DNA of 64,000 nt from Amaranthus tricolor (lineage: Eukaryota > Streptophyta > Magnoliopsida > Caryophyllales > Amaranthaceae), in the NCBI RefSeq assembly GCF_026212465.1, contig NC_080060.1:253501-317500 (forward strand), given 5' to 3'. Position 1 is the first letter of the stretch. Every line of letters starts with the position of its first letter. Of this stretch, positions 11,311 through 24,865 are shown piece after piece. Position numbers and translations under genes: made by a program. The notes under the pieces were generated by a model that saw nothing but the letters and a program-made list of their open reading frames with translations, did no database searches and was not told where the DNA came from.

Positions 11311-12427
11311 CTTTTGTTATGGACCATCACTAAAAAATGCTTCATTGTCCCACATTACAGTTGGTTGTAATGCTGATGTAGTGAACATGGCCGGGGAGAA
11401 GTACACATCATTCTTAAATGTACCGGAGATAGTAGGAAGGAGCACTTCCGTTTTCAGTCAGTATAAGTTTCCTACAACATCATATGATAACATTTGCCTG
11501 AATGATGCTGGTTTAGTCAGGAATGTGTTGAGGCAAGTCCCTGTCTCTACTGGACTTAAGCTTGCATATGGAGAAGAAGAGCCAAATACTTCCATCTCAT
11601 CTGCTGGTGAATGCGTAATGCATTCATCGACAATGTGCCACAATGATAATCTGCTAGTAGAGTTTGCTCGGCAGAGTGATGAATATGATCATTTCATCAG
11701 AATACAGGTGCATTTCCTTTACTTGCGTTATGCAAATACCGCGTGTTTAATTTTGTTTGACGTTCTGTTTATACAATCCTGTTGGAATGCTGTTGTGGAA
11801 ACGGAAATTTTCAAGGCATATCATATGATGATTTGAAGGGCTAGGTAGCAAGAATCGATTATAATAAGTCTTGTATCAACCCATTTCTTATCTTGCGATT
11901 TTAAACAGGGGGAAAACTTTAGGAAGGGCATCGCAGAACTAAACCAAAGGCACACAGTTTCTCTCTTGAATGCTCTCGAGAAAGAAGTAAGACACAGAAT
12001 GCACGAGAAAGATGTTGAGATACAGAATCACAACCAGAGAAACAAGGAGTTGATGGAGAAAATGAGGCAGATCGACATGGAAGCACAGATGTGGCACTTG
12101 AGAGCAAAACAAAATGAGTCTCTTGTCGATGTCTTAAGGAACAACATCAATCACGTATTTCAACAAGGCGCTGCAGCATTGAAGGAAGATTGTGGTGAGA
12201 GCATGGCAGATGATGCTGTTTCTTCATGCAATCAGAATGTTGTAGATCCATCGTTCAAGTCTTCGAAAGAGCTGGTGAACTGCAAAGCATGCAAGAGTAA
12301 GGAAGTTTCTGTTCTGGTGTTGCCTTGTAGACACTTGTGCCTTTGTACAGATTGTGATGTTTCCATTGATGTTTGCCCTGTTTGTCGAGCGAACAAGGTA
12401 GGAACCTTACAAGTATACATGTCTTAA
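11311..12427 (+). pseudogene. Truncated inverted copy of the BOI-related RING gene (exons 2-3 only)
   Basis: Two exons, 11311-11707 and 11909-12427, carry the same splice sites and give the same protein sequence as exons 2 and 3 of the gene at 14105-15844, including the complete C-terminal RING finger (KACKSKE, LPCRHLCLC, DVCPVC). Exon 1, with the start codon, and the 5'-UTR and promoter are missing because the duplication stops in intron 1. The frame has no ATG before the internal one at 11966. Unless transcribed from a new promoter it should be silent. Since the translation is unchanged, the duplication is recent or the arms are kept alike by gene conversion. Confidence 0.9.
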
Positions 12428-12725
12428 ACTCGCGAAAAAGAAAAAAACCCACAATTGGATGAGTTTTTTGATCAACAAAGTTATATTGTAGTTCTTGTGG
12501 GATTTTCTTTCCTTATCGACTTCCTCATATCGGCCCATCTGTCTATAATACTATTTTTCCTTGCGACGATTTGTGTTGTACATAAGACGATAGGAAATTG
12601 AGAAACTTTGTGGCTAAGCTCATCAAAGGGAAAGGCAATAATCTGCCGACAAATTTTGAAAAGATATCATCCATTAACTTATCACTTCATGTACTGTTTG
12701 GATTTTGCTACATTTTAATTTTATA

Positions 12726-12952
<227 letters not shown>

Positions 12953-13001
12953 TTTTAACATCATCAAAGTTAAATGAAAACATGCTTACTCGGTCTAACA
13001 A

Positions 13002-13682
13002 ATATTTGTAAAGAATTAAATGTACAAATTTTTTTGACTTTGTTTCTTAAATGTCAAGCTTAACGTTTTGATGATTTGAAAATCGTTTCCCGTTAATATC
13101 AACCTTTTCTTGTTTTTAAACATAGTTATGAGTATCTCAATTTCGATAAATTTGCTACTAAAATGAGTGAATGACAATCTCATAATGATTGTGTACAAAT
13201 TCAGAAGAACAACGGGGTATAGTAAACAACCTAAGAAGGGTAAACACTCCAATTAAAAACGTTCAGATCATAATAATTGTGGAGTGTTTTTCTATTGAGT
13301 TATTTTTGTGAGAGATTGTCTCTCGGAGAGACAATATCAAACAAAAAATCCATATTCTCATAATATGAATTATATGAGCAATTTAACCCCATTTATAAGA
13401 CGTGTCTCTAAATTAAGACCGTCTCGTACATCAATTTGTATTTTCTATTAGGCTCTTAAATCTTAATGTACATTACTACATTACCATGGGTTTCCACTCT
13501 TCTTTGCTAGTAAAAGGAAGTGGAAAGTAGGAAAGCAAACTTAAGAGTGCAAAAACGTACCAACAACCCTCATAACAAGAAACATTGCACTCTATTCTTT
13601 GTATTTTGCATTACAAAACGATTTGGTGGTAATCTTGCAATCATACATGTTGGAAATCTTGGTTAAAATCCCAACATAGAGC
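13002..13682. other. Unique spacer between the inverted arms
   Basis: 681 bp present once, with no convincing coding sequence. It contains a 21-bp palindrome at 13315-13335 (ATTGTCTCTC, G, GAGAGACAAT) and, downstream, GACGTGTCTC and GACCGTCTCG words, which suggest remnants of a small transposon terminus. Confidence 0.7.
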
Positions 13683-13733
13683 TTGTTAGACCGAGTAAGC
13701 ATGTTTTCATTTAACTTTGATGATGTTAAAAGG

Positions 13734-13806
<73 letters not shown>

Positions 13807-15350
13807 TATAAAATTAAAATGTAGCAAAATCCAAACAGTACATGAAGTGATAAGTTAATGGATGATATCTTTTCAAAATTTGTCGGCAGATTATTGCCTT
13901 TCCCTTTGATGAGCTTAGCCACAAAGTTTCTCAATTTCCTATCGTCTTATGTACAACACAAATCGTCGCAAGGAAAAATAGTATTATAGACAGATGGGCC
14001 GATATGAGGAAGTCGATAAGGAAAGAAAATCCCACAAGAACTACAATATAACTTTGTTGATCAAAAAACTCATCCAATTGTGGGTTTTTTTCTTTTTCGC
14101 GAGTTTAAGACATGTATACTTGTAAGGTTCCTACCTTGTTCGCTCGACAAACAGGGCAAACATCAATGGAAACATCACAATCTGTACAAAGGCACAAGTG
14201 TCTACAAGGCAACACCAGAACAGAAACTTCCTTACTCTTGCATGCTTTGCAGTTCACCAGCTCTTTCGAAGACTTGAACGATGGATCTACAACATTCTGA
14301 TTGCATGAAGAAACAGCATCATCTGCCATGCTCTCACCACAATCTTCCTTCAATGCTGCAGCGCCTTGTTGAAATACGTGATTGATGTTGTTCCTTAAGA
14401 CATCGACAAGAGACTCATTTTGTTTTGCTCTCAAGTGCCACATCTGTGCTTCCATGTCGATCTGCCTCATTTTCTCCATCAACTCCTTGTTTCTCTGGTT
14501 GTGATTCTGTATCTCAACATCTTTCTCGTGCATTCTGTGTCTTACTTCTTTCTCGAGAGCATTCAAGAGAGAAACTGTGTGCCTTTGGTTTAGTTCTGCG
14601 ATGCCCTTCCTAAGGTTTTCCCCCTGTTTAAAATCGCAAGATAAGAAATGGGTTGATACAAGACTTATTATAATCGATTCTTGCTACCTAGCCCTTCAAA
14701 TCATCATATGATATGCCTTGAAAATTTCCGTTTCCACAACAGCATTCCAACAGGATTGTATAAACAGAACGTCAAACAAAATTAAACACGCGGTATTTGC
14801 ATAACGCAAGTAAAGGAAATGCACCTGTATTCTGATGAAATGATCATATTCATCACTCTGCCGAGCAAACTCTACTAGCAGATTATCATTGTGGCACATT
14901 GTCGATGAATGCATTACGCATTCACCAGCAGATGAGATGGAAGTATTTGGCTCTTCTTCTCCATATGCAAGCTTAAGTCCAGTAGAGACAGGGACTTGCC
15001 TCAACACATTCCTGACTAAACCAGCATCATTCAGGCAAATGTTATCATATGATGTTGTAGGAAACTTATACTGACTGAAAACGGAAGTGCTCCTTCCTAC
15101 TATCTCCGGTACATTTAAGAATGATGTGTACTTCTCCCCGGCCATGTTCACTACATCAGCATTACAACCAACTGTAATGTGGGACAATGAAGCATTTTTT
15201 AGTGATGGTCCATAACAAAAGCTACAAAAACCAAACAAATAAAAATGTACTATTTTCTAACAACTACATCAAACTCACAAGATGAAAATGCCAAAACCTA
15301 ATACTGAACCATGATCAAGCACAATCACAAAATCGAATGCAACAATCATC
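13683..15350 (-). repeat. Right arm of the large inverted duplication
   Basis: Reverse complement of 11182-13001, shorter only because its (AT)n tract (about 13738-13803) is some 150 bp shorter. The outer end at 15350 is inside intron 1 of the RING gene, which continues normally beyond it. This arm is therefore the likely donor. Confidence 0.95.
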
Positions 15351-15844
15351 AACAGGACATTAACTATTAAGAGGTGCGCATTAAACTACAATCATTAGGT
15401 AAACAGAACTCAAAATGGCAACAACCATAATTCGCTACCAAATCATTGTGTTCCTATATGCAATGAGCCCATCTTACAGTAATGGTTAAGTATATAACAT
15501 AAATATTACATATCATGGGCTTCAACCAAAAGACGATCAACTACATGACATATGTTAGCCTTTAACCAAACGTTTTAATTGACGGTTGAAGTCTAAGCAT
15601 GTGTTATGTACTCTATCAATTAAGACATTGCTTCCAACTACCACATCACCAATATTAGAAGTCCAAATAAACAAACAAAACCAGTAATTTGACAATTAAA
15701 GTTCCAATTAGTAGTAGGCGAAAAGAAAATGACTAGAGACTGACCATCTAATTGCATTTGAGGTACCACATTTGCATTGTAAGGCAATCTGACACCCTCC
15801 ATTGATATAGGTTGAATAGGATTAGTATCATTTGTTCCAAACAT
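14105..15844 (-). CDS. BOI-related RING-type E3 ubiquitin ligase
   Basis: Coding exons are about 15741-15844, 14825-15221 and 14105-14623, predicted 339 aa. The ATG at 15844 (MFGTNDTNP) lies just after a 3' splice site (TCTGTAG/GAGC), so there is a 5'-UTR intron. Exon 1 has the N-terminal block YNANVVPQMQL typical of BOI/BRG proteins. Residues about 190-240 form a charged coiled-coil (LEKEVRHRMHEKDVEI). The C-terminus is a C3HC4 RING, about residues 292-326: C-x2-C, C-x-H-x3-C-x2-C, then CPVC. BOI-type ligases attach ubiquitin to regulators of cell death, stress and gibberellin responses. The exon 1 donor (GGTCA/GTCTCT) was chosen to keep phase and is weak. Exons 2-3 are also present as an inverted copy at 11311-12427, so this RNA could be targeted by hairpin-derived small RNAs. 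Confidence 0.88.
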
Positions 15845-15847
15845 GCT

Positions 15848-17150
15848 CCTACAGAAATCCAACCAAACTGTTTAAACTCAATAATAATGTATGCACATCA
15901 TTAAAGATGTTCCAAACCACACAAAATACAAGGTAATAAGAAAACAGGGGATCATGAATGTTCCACATTTAGAAAACTAATAATAATCTACAATAGTTCA
16001 TAAGTCAATGTCATTAAGAAGCTCTCATCTCAAAGGGTTTTGGGTATCGGATGTACACAATCTGCTCATAACAAAGAGACTATTTCTCATTGACCCATAT
16101 TAGAAAGTATAATATACAACATCTTAATATAGTCCAATAAGAATAAACATCTTAATATAACAAACTAAGAGAGGAAGAATAAACTTCTTGCTACCATCAT
16201 TTTTACTAGATTCTAATTTGTGCATATAAATAATCATTTAAGAAGACATCACAACAATAAGTATACATGATGATGATAAAACTGAAATAAAAAAAAATAT
16301 GATATAGTGCCTACTTTAAGGTAAGTGGAAAAGCCAATAATACTAATTATTGGAAAACTTCATCACATCACAAGAAGATTCAAATATCAAGCATAATCAA
16401 AATCACAAACCAATTGAAGAACCTGATAGTACGAGCACAAGTTAAAATATAGAAAAGCAGGATCCATCATAATACAAGCATTCTATAATCCCAGAACATT
16501 AATCTAAACCTAATGAATGAGAAAATAAATAAAGATTTATTTGGTAGAATATTATAAAAATACAGAAAAATTTACTACCCTGTTTCTATATGCAATTCAA
16601 GAAACCAAAAGATTTCCTTCAAGTTTTGCAAAATTTCTAATACCCATGCAAAGAAATGAAGTCATAAACGACATTTCATAATCAGATTCAAATGGGATAT
16701 AATTAACAAGTTTATAAATAGAACAAGCATCTTTAAAATCTACACCATCAAACCTAACATAATAAATCAACATTAAAATGGAATCTTTTTTAGAAACAAA
16801 AATAATTTCACCCACTTAATGACATTATAAATCAACCCTTATAATCAAACCAATATCATATTAAAAAACTAAAACTTGCTCATCAACACAGCTTTCACCA
16901 AAACAAAACAACCCACAAACCCAAATCAAGAAATGGACGAATTTCACATTTCAAAACAAAACCATGACAAAAATAGAAGAATAATGTAACCTTTACAAGA
17001 AGATGATGATAGCAATGAAAGAAAGAACAAGTAAGAACTTAGAAGTAGTTTAGAATTAAGGGTGATGTATAAAAGAAAAAGAAAGAAAGTTGAGAGAGAA
17101 TCATTTGGAATTTTAGAAGAAAATGATTAAAATAAACTAAAAAAAAAAAA
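15848..17150 (-). promoter_or_regulatory. 5'-UTR intron and leader region of the RING gene
   Basis: On the minus strand a CT-rich leader (TTTCTTTCATTGCTATCATC-like, about 16991-17110) ends in the donor TTGTAAAG/GTTACA at 16991/16990. The matching acceptor directly precedes the start codon at 15849. The interval between has no coding potential that I can see. The transcription start is not defined. Confidence 0.5.
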
Positions 17151-18111
17151 AAAAAGTAAAGAAAACTGTAGAATGGTAATGTAGCAGAAGTTACAGTTGT
17201 GAGGGCAAAAGGAAAGGAACGGGATTATAGCTCCATTCCATTTCTGAATTCCCTATCTTTCTCTTTCTATGAATCCTATGCCTAATTGGCTTATGTGCGT
17301 TATTATCTTTGCAGCTTTCTTTACATTTTTCCCACCAATAGTCACTTGCTTTGATTTTCTTTATTTTTTTTAGTTACTATCCGTTTTTTTCTTTTCTATT
17401 TGTTTTAGTGTTTAAGTTTTATATAAAATTGTCTCTTGGTAAAATGGATTTATACAAACAATTCAATTAATATTTTTTTAAAAAAATAATTAATTAAATA
17501 ATTTTTAAGCTTTTTTAAAACTAAATATTAAGTCAGCTAATATTAAATCGTTTCACCATGAAACAGTTTTAATAAAAAATTATCATATTTCTTTTAATCC
17601 CTATTCTTTTTCCCCTTAATTTCATGGGGTAACGTTTACTATGCACAACTCACATCACAAGTCAATACAATGCAACATTTTTTTTGAATTTTTTTTAAAA
17701 AATTGTTGAGAGTAAACGGTAGAAAAAAACAAAAATATAATTTATTGAAAAATTGTGAGGATGAGAGGGTGGATTGCTCCTATACTTATAGGTTATAGCA
17801 CTTATAATCGGCATCTTTAACTTCATGTCGCTCAAAAGGTTGGGATTGTGCCCCCAACCATGGGAATGGTTACATTGTAAAATGTAGCAAATCGCACTAA
17901 ATTTGAAGGTACCCTCATTAGTTGCAATGCCAATGTTTTGCATGAATCAAGTCATAAAGTTCCATCAATACTAACTCATGGTATGCTTATCAATCCATAA
18001 AAAAAGAACCTTTTGTCTCATTAACAAACAAAATCACATCTCATATGATTCGTGGATGCCCATCCAAGGGAATCATGTAAGAGTTTCTAAATTATTTTGA
18101 CAAAACAAGTA

Positions 18112-18413
18112 CTCTTTCCGTTCTTTTTTTATCTTCCACATTACTATAATGTGTAGTTTCAAAAGTTCTTTCACTTTAAAATACTTTTTATTTTTAAAAA
18201 GTTTTTATCCCACTTTTACCCCTTAAAACCCCCATTTTCTTTTAATGTACCCCTTTTCTTTTATTTATAATTATTTGTTCTCTCATACTTTTAATACTAT
18301 TATTACTTCACACTACTATTTAATTAAAATAATACCCATTACAATGCAAAGATTCTATCTTCCTTAATATGTGTAAAAACCCAAAATAGAAGATTAAAAA
18401 AGAACAGAGGGGG
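18112..18413. mobile_element. Stowaway-like MITE (Tc1/mariner type)
   Basis: 302 bp with terminal inverted repeats. The left end reads CTCTTTCCGTTCTTTTTTTA, and the complement of the right end reads CCCCCTCTGTTCTTTTTTAA, with ATCTTC following in both. A TA dinucleotide flanks each end (18110-18111 and 18414-18415). There is no open frame. Confidence 0.8.
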
Positions 18414-19975
18414 TATTTTTTATCTAATTACAATGTACTCATAGCATACTCTAATTAATTAGTTTGCATGTGATACGTAAATCTTTCAAAGTAATTTGTG
18501 ATAGAATTAATAAATTATTAATATGACTAATGGTAATGGATTCAAAGAATTAGAGTTTAGGAAGGAAATTTATAAATCTGATATTATGATAAAAATATTT
18601 GTTGTGTTCATTCTCATTTATCTTGTTAAATATATAGAAGAATAATAAATTTAACCAAAAATTTACTTAAATATTTAAAATAATAAATAAATTATTATAT
18701 GATAATACTTATTCAGTCATTATTTACCGAATTTAGGAAGACTTTTGGAGGTAAATAAAGTAAATAATTCAAAAATTTCAGTACCCATTTTTATCGTTGA
18801 TCAAGACAAACGTAAAATGCATAGAATATTGATGAAAAGCAGTAAAAAGATGTAAAGTCATATTCTTATACTCCTATAATGTTATTTCACTAATGTACAC
18901 AAGTATATTAGATGTATTTTCGTAGTACCATTTACTTAATAGTGTCATAAGTTTTTCATGCTATAGTATCTAGCATGCTTACATGACGTTTTACCTATTA
19001 ACACCCCTTGTTAAATCTAGCTATTTTAAATTAATAAAAATGATATTTTTCTTCTAGGTGTATGAGTTGCCGGTTTGTTGCGACCTTCCTTTACTTTTTA
19101 GATCCTGATCATAGTTTCTTTTGGGTGGATTACACTGAATACATTGATGATGATAATTTGAATTTAAATCATAAACGGCGTCTAAGTGCTTTGAAATTTC
19201 ACTTAAATCTAACTTGAATTGAATTTTTTGTAACGTGACCAATAATAAATATAGGGATAATTCAATTATGGACTTACAAGTTATGAATTTAATCATTTAA
19301 TTAAAATCTTATTAAATAAATTACTGATAAAAATGATAGTTTACGAGGTTTGTTAATTTAGCATACATGAATAAAAAAATATTGGATCCAATAATGATTT
19401 AAATATAATAGTTAAAAGGGTGAAATTTAGGGTTTAAGTCATACATAGTACATGTTAGATGTGGTACACTCAAATTGGAAGACCACACTAGTAATGGTGA
19501 GTAGATACTTGGATAGTAGTCCACCACCAAGTTGATGGGAATTTAAAAAAGTGGGGGCAGCTTTAGTAGATAAACAATGGCCAACTTTGAAGTGATTTAT
19601 GTGATGACTTAATTTAGATATAGACATAATATATGATGCTCCGTCACGAGAACCTTGTTTCTATTTTTATGTCATCATTTTGCGGGTGGGGAGCGTGCTC
19701 CACTCTTTCTCTTTGCTGGACTGTCGGTTCATTTCATTTTTTCCCTTCTTTTCTCAATTTAATACTCTATGCTTTCAAAATTTTGATTTTGTCTCAAACA
19801 AACTAAATATTACTTTTTCATATAAAATTTTGATTTTTATCTACCCTTTTTTTATTTACCTTCTTAAAAAACTACATACTCTTATGTTACTAATTACAAA
19901 TTTGATTAATTATAAATTAATTCTACTGTATAATATTGATTAATAAAATTGGTAAATCTTTAGTATAAATACAAC

Positions 19976-20235
19976 TTACTTCGTTTTGAAATTGTTGTTA
20001 CACTATATTTATTGACATTATTTATCATTCAAGTTAATTTTATAAATTTTGGGTAATGTGTCAGAAAATATATAGTCATATAAAATCTTGTTCAAATTGT
20101 TTAATCGCATAATTTTATAATATTAATATTTATAGATGTATATAATTTAATATATAAATGATCAAAATGAAATATTGTATTGTGTAAAAAGTTAATACAA
20201 ATCTTACTTAGTTATAATCTTCGGTTCATTTGAGA
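19976..20235 (+). mobile_element. Degenerate member of a mariner-type MITE family
   Basis: Starts ACTTCGTTTTGAAATTGTTG. Its body words (TTTATCATTCAAG, AATCTTGTTCAAATTGTTTAATCGCA, ATATATAAATGATCAAAAT) recur in order in the copies at 38800-39325 and 39367-39622, and in reverse at about 40330-40575. The ends are worn, so boundaries are approximate. Confidence 0.6.
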
Positions 20236-20639
20236 TTGTTACTGACAATAATAATTTTTTCTCACAATATATAACTATCATTGCAATATGAAAATAACAA
20301 AGTGAATAATAATGATGGATTAGGCATTCTGATTATATCATCAAAGTAATCAATCTTTAAACAAATTAAAATGAGCTAATTAAAAACAGTTAGAAATGGA
20401 TGAACAAATTAAAACAGTCAACATGAACGAAGTAACTAAAATGAGGACCAAGTGAGAACGAAGGAGTTAGTAATTATAAAAAGGTCAGAAATTACATTTT
20501 CACATAAATAGTAAATGGTAAATAATAAAAAAAGCAATTGAAAATAAAATTAGAAAGAAGAATAAGAAATGATAACAGGGTTGGGACTTGGGAGTGAGTG
20601 ATAACTGATAACATAAAAACTACTCCTACAGACTACAGT

Positions 20640-21780
20640 ACTATTATAGAAGCAGATTTCAGCACAGGTTAGCCATCATAATCCTGTACGGTACGTCGCA
20701 CCAGACATGATGGTAGTCCCCATAATACTTCTAAGTTGTTGCTGTGGGCTCTACTTTTCAAATAGTTCCTCTGTTCCATGATAAAGTATTTACTACTAAT
20801 AATAATATTTTTTCGTACAATATGTCACGTTCAATAGTAAGTAAAAGTGTAGTATACTAGTACTGTGCGATTTGATTCTGGCGTACGTTGTGTCTGCCTT
20901 GGTCTTAGGGACAGTCCTCCAAAATAAATGACCTGCAAAAAAAAACACAACCCAAAGTCCCAAACCCACGCAAACATAAAGAAATACTAGTATGATGAAT
21001 TACCCCAACTCTTCCGCGATTCTCGCACCTTATACTTGATGATGTACCTCTTCCCTCTTTCACACCCTTTCCACTACTAAGTTAAATATTTTTACTACAT
21101 TTTTATCCTTTAAACACAAAACTAAAAAGTTAAAGTATAATAAATTAAATCACTGGATACATACAAATAATAAAGGTCCAAGGATATAAAGAGTTAAAAT
21201 AATTACACAAATTGTTGGGAGAAATGAACTCTCCGAAAGACACATAAAATCATATCTAAAATTAAGATTAAATTAATTCATTAAGCCGGATTAAAATAGA
21301 GCACTTGGAACTTTAATCATTACTCCACTTTTACTGCATTTTGTTTGAGGAGACTAATATTTTAGGGGCGTCGATCTCTGAATAAGTCGAGTTAGGTTTG
21401 GGTTCGATTGAATTGCATTGATGAAACATTTATATGGCTTAGTCCCGACTTTTTAATAGGGGTGGCATTTCCCAATTCATATGACCTTTTATATTTGTGA
21501 CATTTAATCTATAACCCGTAAAAGCTTTTTGACTCGAGACTTGTAGCAATAATACATACTAGCTCCTTTTGTTTTGAAAATCATATATATAATAAACGTT
21601 AAAATTAAAAATGCTGAGCATTACACATATTTGTACACTAATTAAAAAACAAAAACTTTTGAAGATTTTGTGGATTGTTATCAACTTATCATCAATATCC
21701 TTTTTAACAATTGACCAAAAAGTCGCAATAAATTAAAGAGTCAAAGAGAGACGCACTTTTAGGTAACCAGCTCTATTTGG
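20640..21780. other. Gene-free stretch
   Basis: AT-rich, with no exon-like open frame and no paired repeats that I could find. A single Stowaway-like end (TTCCTCTGTTCCATGATAAAG, near 20765) has no visible partner. Confidence 0.4.
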
Positions 21781-21789
21781 GTCAACGGA

Positions 21790-24700
21790 AAGTTGTAGCT
21801 TGTAAGTTGAAGAAAATTTGAAAAAAATAAGATGTTTTAATGAATTTATTCAAAAAACAAGCTTTGTTCAAACTTTATTCCCAAAATAAGCGTATTTGGA
21901 TCCAAAGCTAGGTTTGGTGTATACTCGCACTTACTAACAACGAATTAAAAGAAATGGTCAAAATTTAAGTTAAACCTCAAGTCGCTAATACTAACAGCGA
22001 AATAAAGGTTGACTGGTCAAACCCTTATTTCGCAGTTACTAATAGCGACTTCAGGCGTGCCTAAATACAACAGCCTTCTTCCTCCTTCCTCATTTCACCC
22101 GATTTCGTATCAGCGACCTAACCCACGAAATCTCCCTCTTCTTTCCACCATTGAAATCAACTTCAATCCTTCAATTAATCTCATCAAATTCCAAGTTTCT
22201 ACTACTTATTAGTTCTGTCACCTTCCTACATTCACTTAAGATACTATTTTTTGTATTTTTTGTTCTTTTTCTGAAAAATTAGGGTTCACAAATTCTTCAT
22301 CAACTTTCACATATATGCAAGTTCATAAACTTGCAATTTACTACTTCTTGTTGATCTATAGCTTATTAAGGTACCTTTTTATTATAAATTTTTTAGTTCT
22401 GTTTGTTTTTAAAAAATATGTCATTTATAGTGGTCATTTACACTTTTACTCTATAAATATGTCAGATGTACTTGTAATTTTCCATGATCTTCATAATGAG
22501 GTTGTTTGTTCATAAATTTAATGTAGAAAATGTTTTGAGTTTAATGTAGAGAATGTTTGAATGTAAACGCTAAATTTGAGTTTAATGTAGAGAATGTTTG
22601 AATGCAAACCCTAAATTTAATCAATGTTGTTATATATGTATATATTTATGAACTTGATGGTGATGTTCATTTTGTACATATTGTTGTAGAAATGACTTTA
22701 TTTCGTGCGACTGTTGTATGTTTTTGGAATGGCTCAATTCGAACAAGTAGTAGCAATGTTAAGTATGTTGGGGGAAGATGTGAACTGTTTGCATGCAACT
22801 CAAACATGGATTTGAATGAACTTAAACATCTTATATGCTCTAAGATTGGAATTGACACTACAAGAAATACTGTTAATGTAAGTTTTAAATACAATATGAG
22901 TGAAGAGTTGTTAGCTCTTTCGGAGGCTATGGATGCAATGTGGGAATATTCAAAGTCTACCTCTATTCCTTCTTTAGAGTTATATGTAGAAGAGGTACTC
23001 CTAGGGAATTAAGATGTCAATGTCGTAGAAACAAATGCATTCCTGAATGTAACTTCTTCTGCTCCTTATCCTACGCCCTTCCCTACTCAAGAAACCTAAA
23101 ATCCCATTATGCCATCTTCCTCTTCTCCTTCTAATGATGATACTTTTAACTTAGAAGATACAAATGAGCCTTGGGATGATGTTAATAATGAGAGTAATGA
23201 ATTCGTTGAAGCTCCTTCTGAGGACGAAGTGGGTGTGGATGAGGAGGCTTTAGCTAATGACATGACCTTAGGCAACATTCCAACAATCGTTGCTCCTAAA
23301 CCTTATGCACTAGTTCCCCCTCTAGATGAACACGTTGAGGACAACTCTTGGAGGTCTTGGGCATGTGATACAACCTACACAGATGAAGGAAAGTTTCAAA
23401 AGGGTATGATGTTTGATAACAAGGATGCCTTGTTGGACGTGTTAGATTGTATCATATTCGTAGGAACGTTGAGTACCGAACTGAGACTTCGAATCAAACC
23501 GTGCTCACCTTGAAGTGTAAGAAAGGGTGTGCTTGGAGACTAAGGGCTAGAAAGAGCTCCTATTCACCTTCATGGGAGATTGTTACATATAAAGGGAAGC
23601 ATGGGGGTTGTGTATTAATACTAAAAATGTGTCAGCTGGACACATTCATTTGACATCTTCCGTGATTAACAATGTTATTAGAAATTGTGTTGCTGAAGAC
23701 CCATCAATTAAGGTCTCTGTAGTGCGACAAATTGTGAAAGACCAATTTGGTGTCGAAGTGACCTATAAGCGGGCATGGTGTGCTAATTGGGGGAAGTAAG
23801 TACACTTCACACGCCACAAGAATTATCACCCGTAACACTGAGAAGGCAAACTTTCATGAGATCGTCGCATTTGACTACAGATGAGGCCTTTTTCAAGTTA
23901 AGACTGGACGTGGTAATAGAGGATCCGCCAAGGGTGGTAAAATACAAAGTGTGCATTTGAGATAGATGAAATGCACTTGTAACAAACCATCCATATATCA
24001 CTTACCTTGTTCTCATGTTCTTGCTGTTTGTATTAAAAGACACTTATCGTATGAGCGTTTTATAGACTCCTGCTACACTACCCAAACCTATGTTAATACA
24101 TATGAATCCATATTCATGTCGTTGATTGATAAGAGGTCATGGCCTCAATACACCGGTGTTGAGGTGATACACGATCCAGATCACATTCGTGGAATAGAGA
24201 GACCTAAGTCAAGGAGGATCACCAACGAGATGGACGAAGGATCAAGGAGACGCAATGCTTTTCGATGGTGTGGTAGTGAAGGTCACAACACTAGAACTTG
24301 CACGTCAAGGTAAACAGTATCTGTGTTTGAGTATAGAAACATAAAGACTATGGAAACAAATAAATAAACATAAGTAATCAATTTGAGTATTTCTTAAGTC
24401 TTTTTAAGTATAATCATAACTACAACTAAGTTATTCTTGACTTACAGTTGTTACCTTCAAAATCGATTAACTAGAACAAGAATGATGGACTTTGGATACA
24501 ATGAAGTAGGGAAATGATGGAGTTATTTATAGAACATAATAACAACAACTATTTTCAACTTCATAACAAATATTTTTCAATTTTACAACGGCTAGTTTAA
24601 ATCATACAAAAAAAGTCAATAAAAGTCAAAATTTTAGTCAAGCCTGAAGTCGCTGTTAGTACCATTTCTTTTAATTCGCTATTAGTAAAAGCGAGAATAC

Positions 24701-24865
24701 ACCAAGCTTAGCTTTAGAGCCAAGGACGCTTATTTTGGGAATAACGTTTGGCCAAAGCTTATTTTTTGAAAAAAGTTGTTAAAAAATCTTATTTTTTAAA
24801 TAAAGTTGTTAAAAAATCTAATTTTTTCAAATTTACGTAAGTTGAACGCACATTACCTAAAGAAA
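21790..24865 (+). mobile_element. Mutator-like element (MULE) with long terminal inverted repeats, core deleted
   Basis: About 3.1 kb. The left terminus (about 21800-21960) and the complement of the right terminus (about 24640-24860) share long stretches such as TTATTCCCAAAATAAGCGT, CAAAGCTA(G/A)G(T/C)TTGGTGTAT and ACGAATTAAAAGAAATGGT. Inside lie an N-terminal MuDR-type coding region and a C-terminal SWIM/zinc-knuckle region, but the catalytic domain between them is missing. I could not fix the outermost bases or the 9-bp target duplication. Confidence 0.8.
22692..24313 (+). pseudogene. MULE transposase remnant (N-terminal MuDR domain and SWIM finger, no DDE core)
   Basis: Three blocks are recognisable. 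22692-23012 gives an N-terminal PB1-like region (MTLFRATVVCFWNG to LELYVEEV). About 23109-23799, with one frameshift near 23440, gives an acidic linker and a MuDR DNA-binding domain: FQKGMMFDNKDALLDVL, then VLTLKCKKGCAWRLRA. It ends in VVRQIVKDQFGVEVTYKRAW, which normally leads into the catalytic domain. Directly after come broken pieces, and from 23966 a SWIM zinc finger (MKCTCNKPSIYHLPCSHVLAVC, shown here in part as CTCNKP and LPCSHVLAVC) and a knuckle-like RWCGSEGHNTRTC. The roughly 300-residue DDE domain is absent, so this copy cannot move itself. Additional frameshifts lie at 23600-23650 and 23800-23960. Confidence 0.8.

Noticed and set aside
11458..12452. Reverse-strand frames within the RING exons, mirrored in the other arm
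   Set aside because: They are shadows of the RING coding exons and appear twice only because the region is duplicated.
13300..13440. Spacer words GTCTC/GAGAC as a complete transposon
   Set aside because: Only scattered short palindromic words are present; I could not find two matched ends or a target duplication.
17695..17943. Minus-strand 82-codon frame as a small gene
   Set aside because: No recognisable domain, no supporting splice partners and no leader features. It may be a worn gene fragment but I cannot support it.
20760..20840. Stowaway-like element near 20765
   Set aside because: Only one end is visible; no complementary end within 600 bp.
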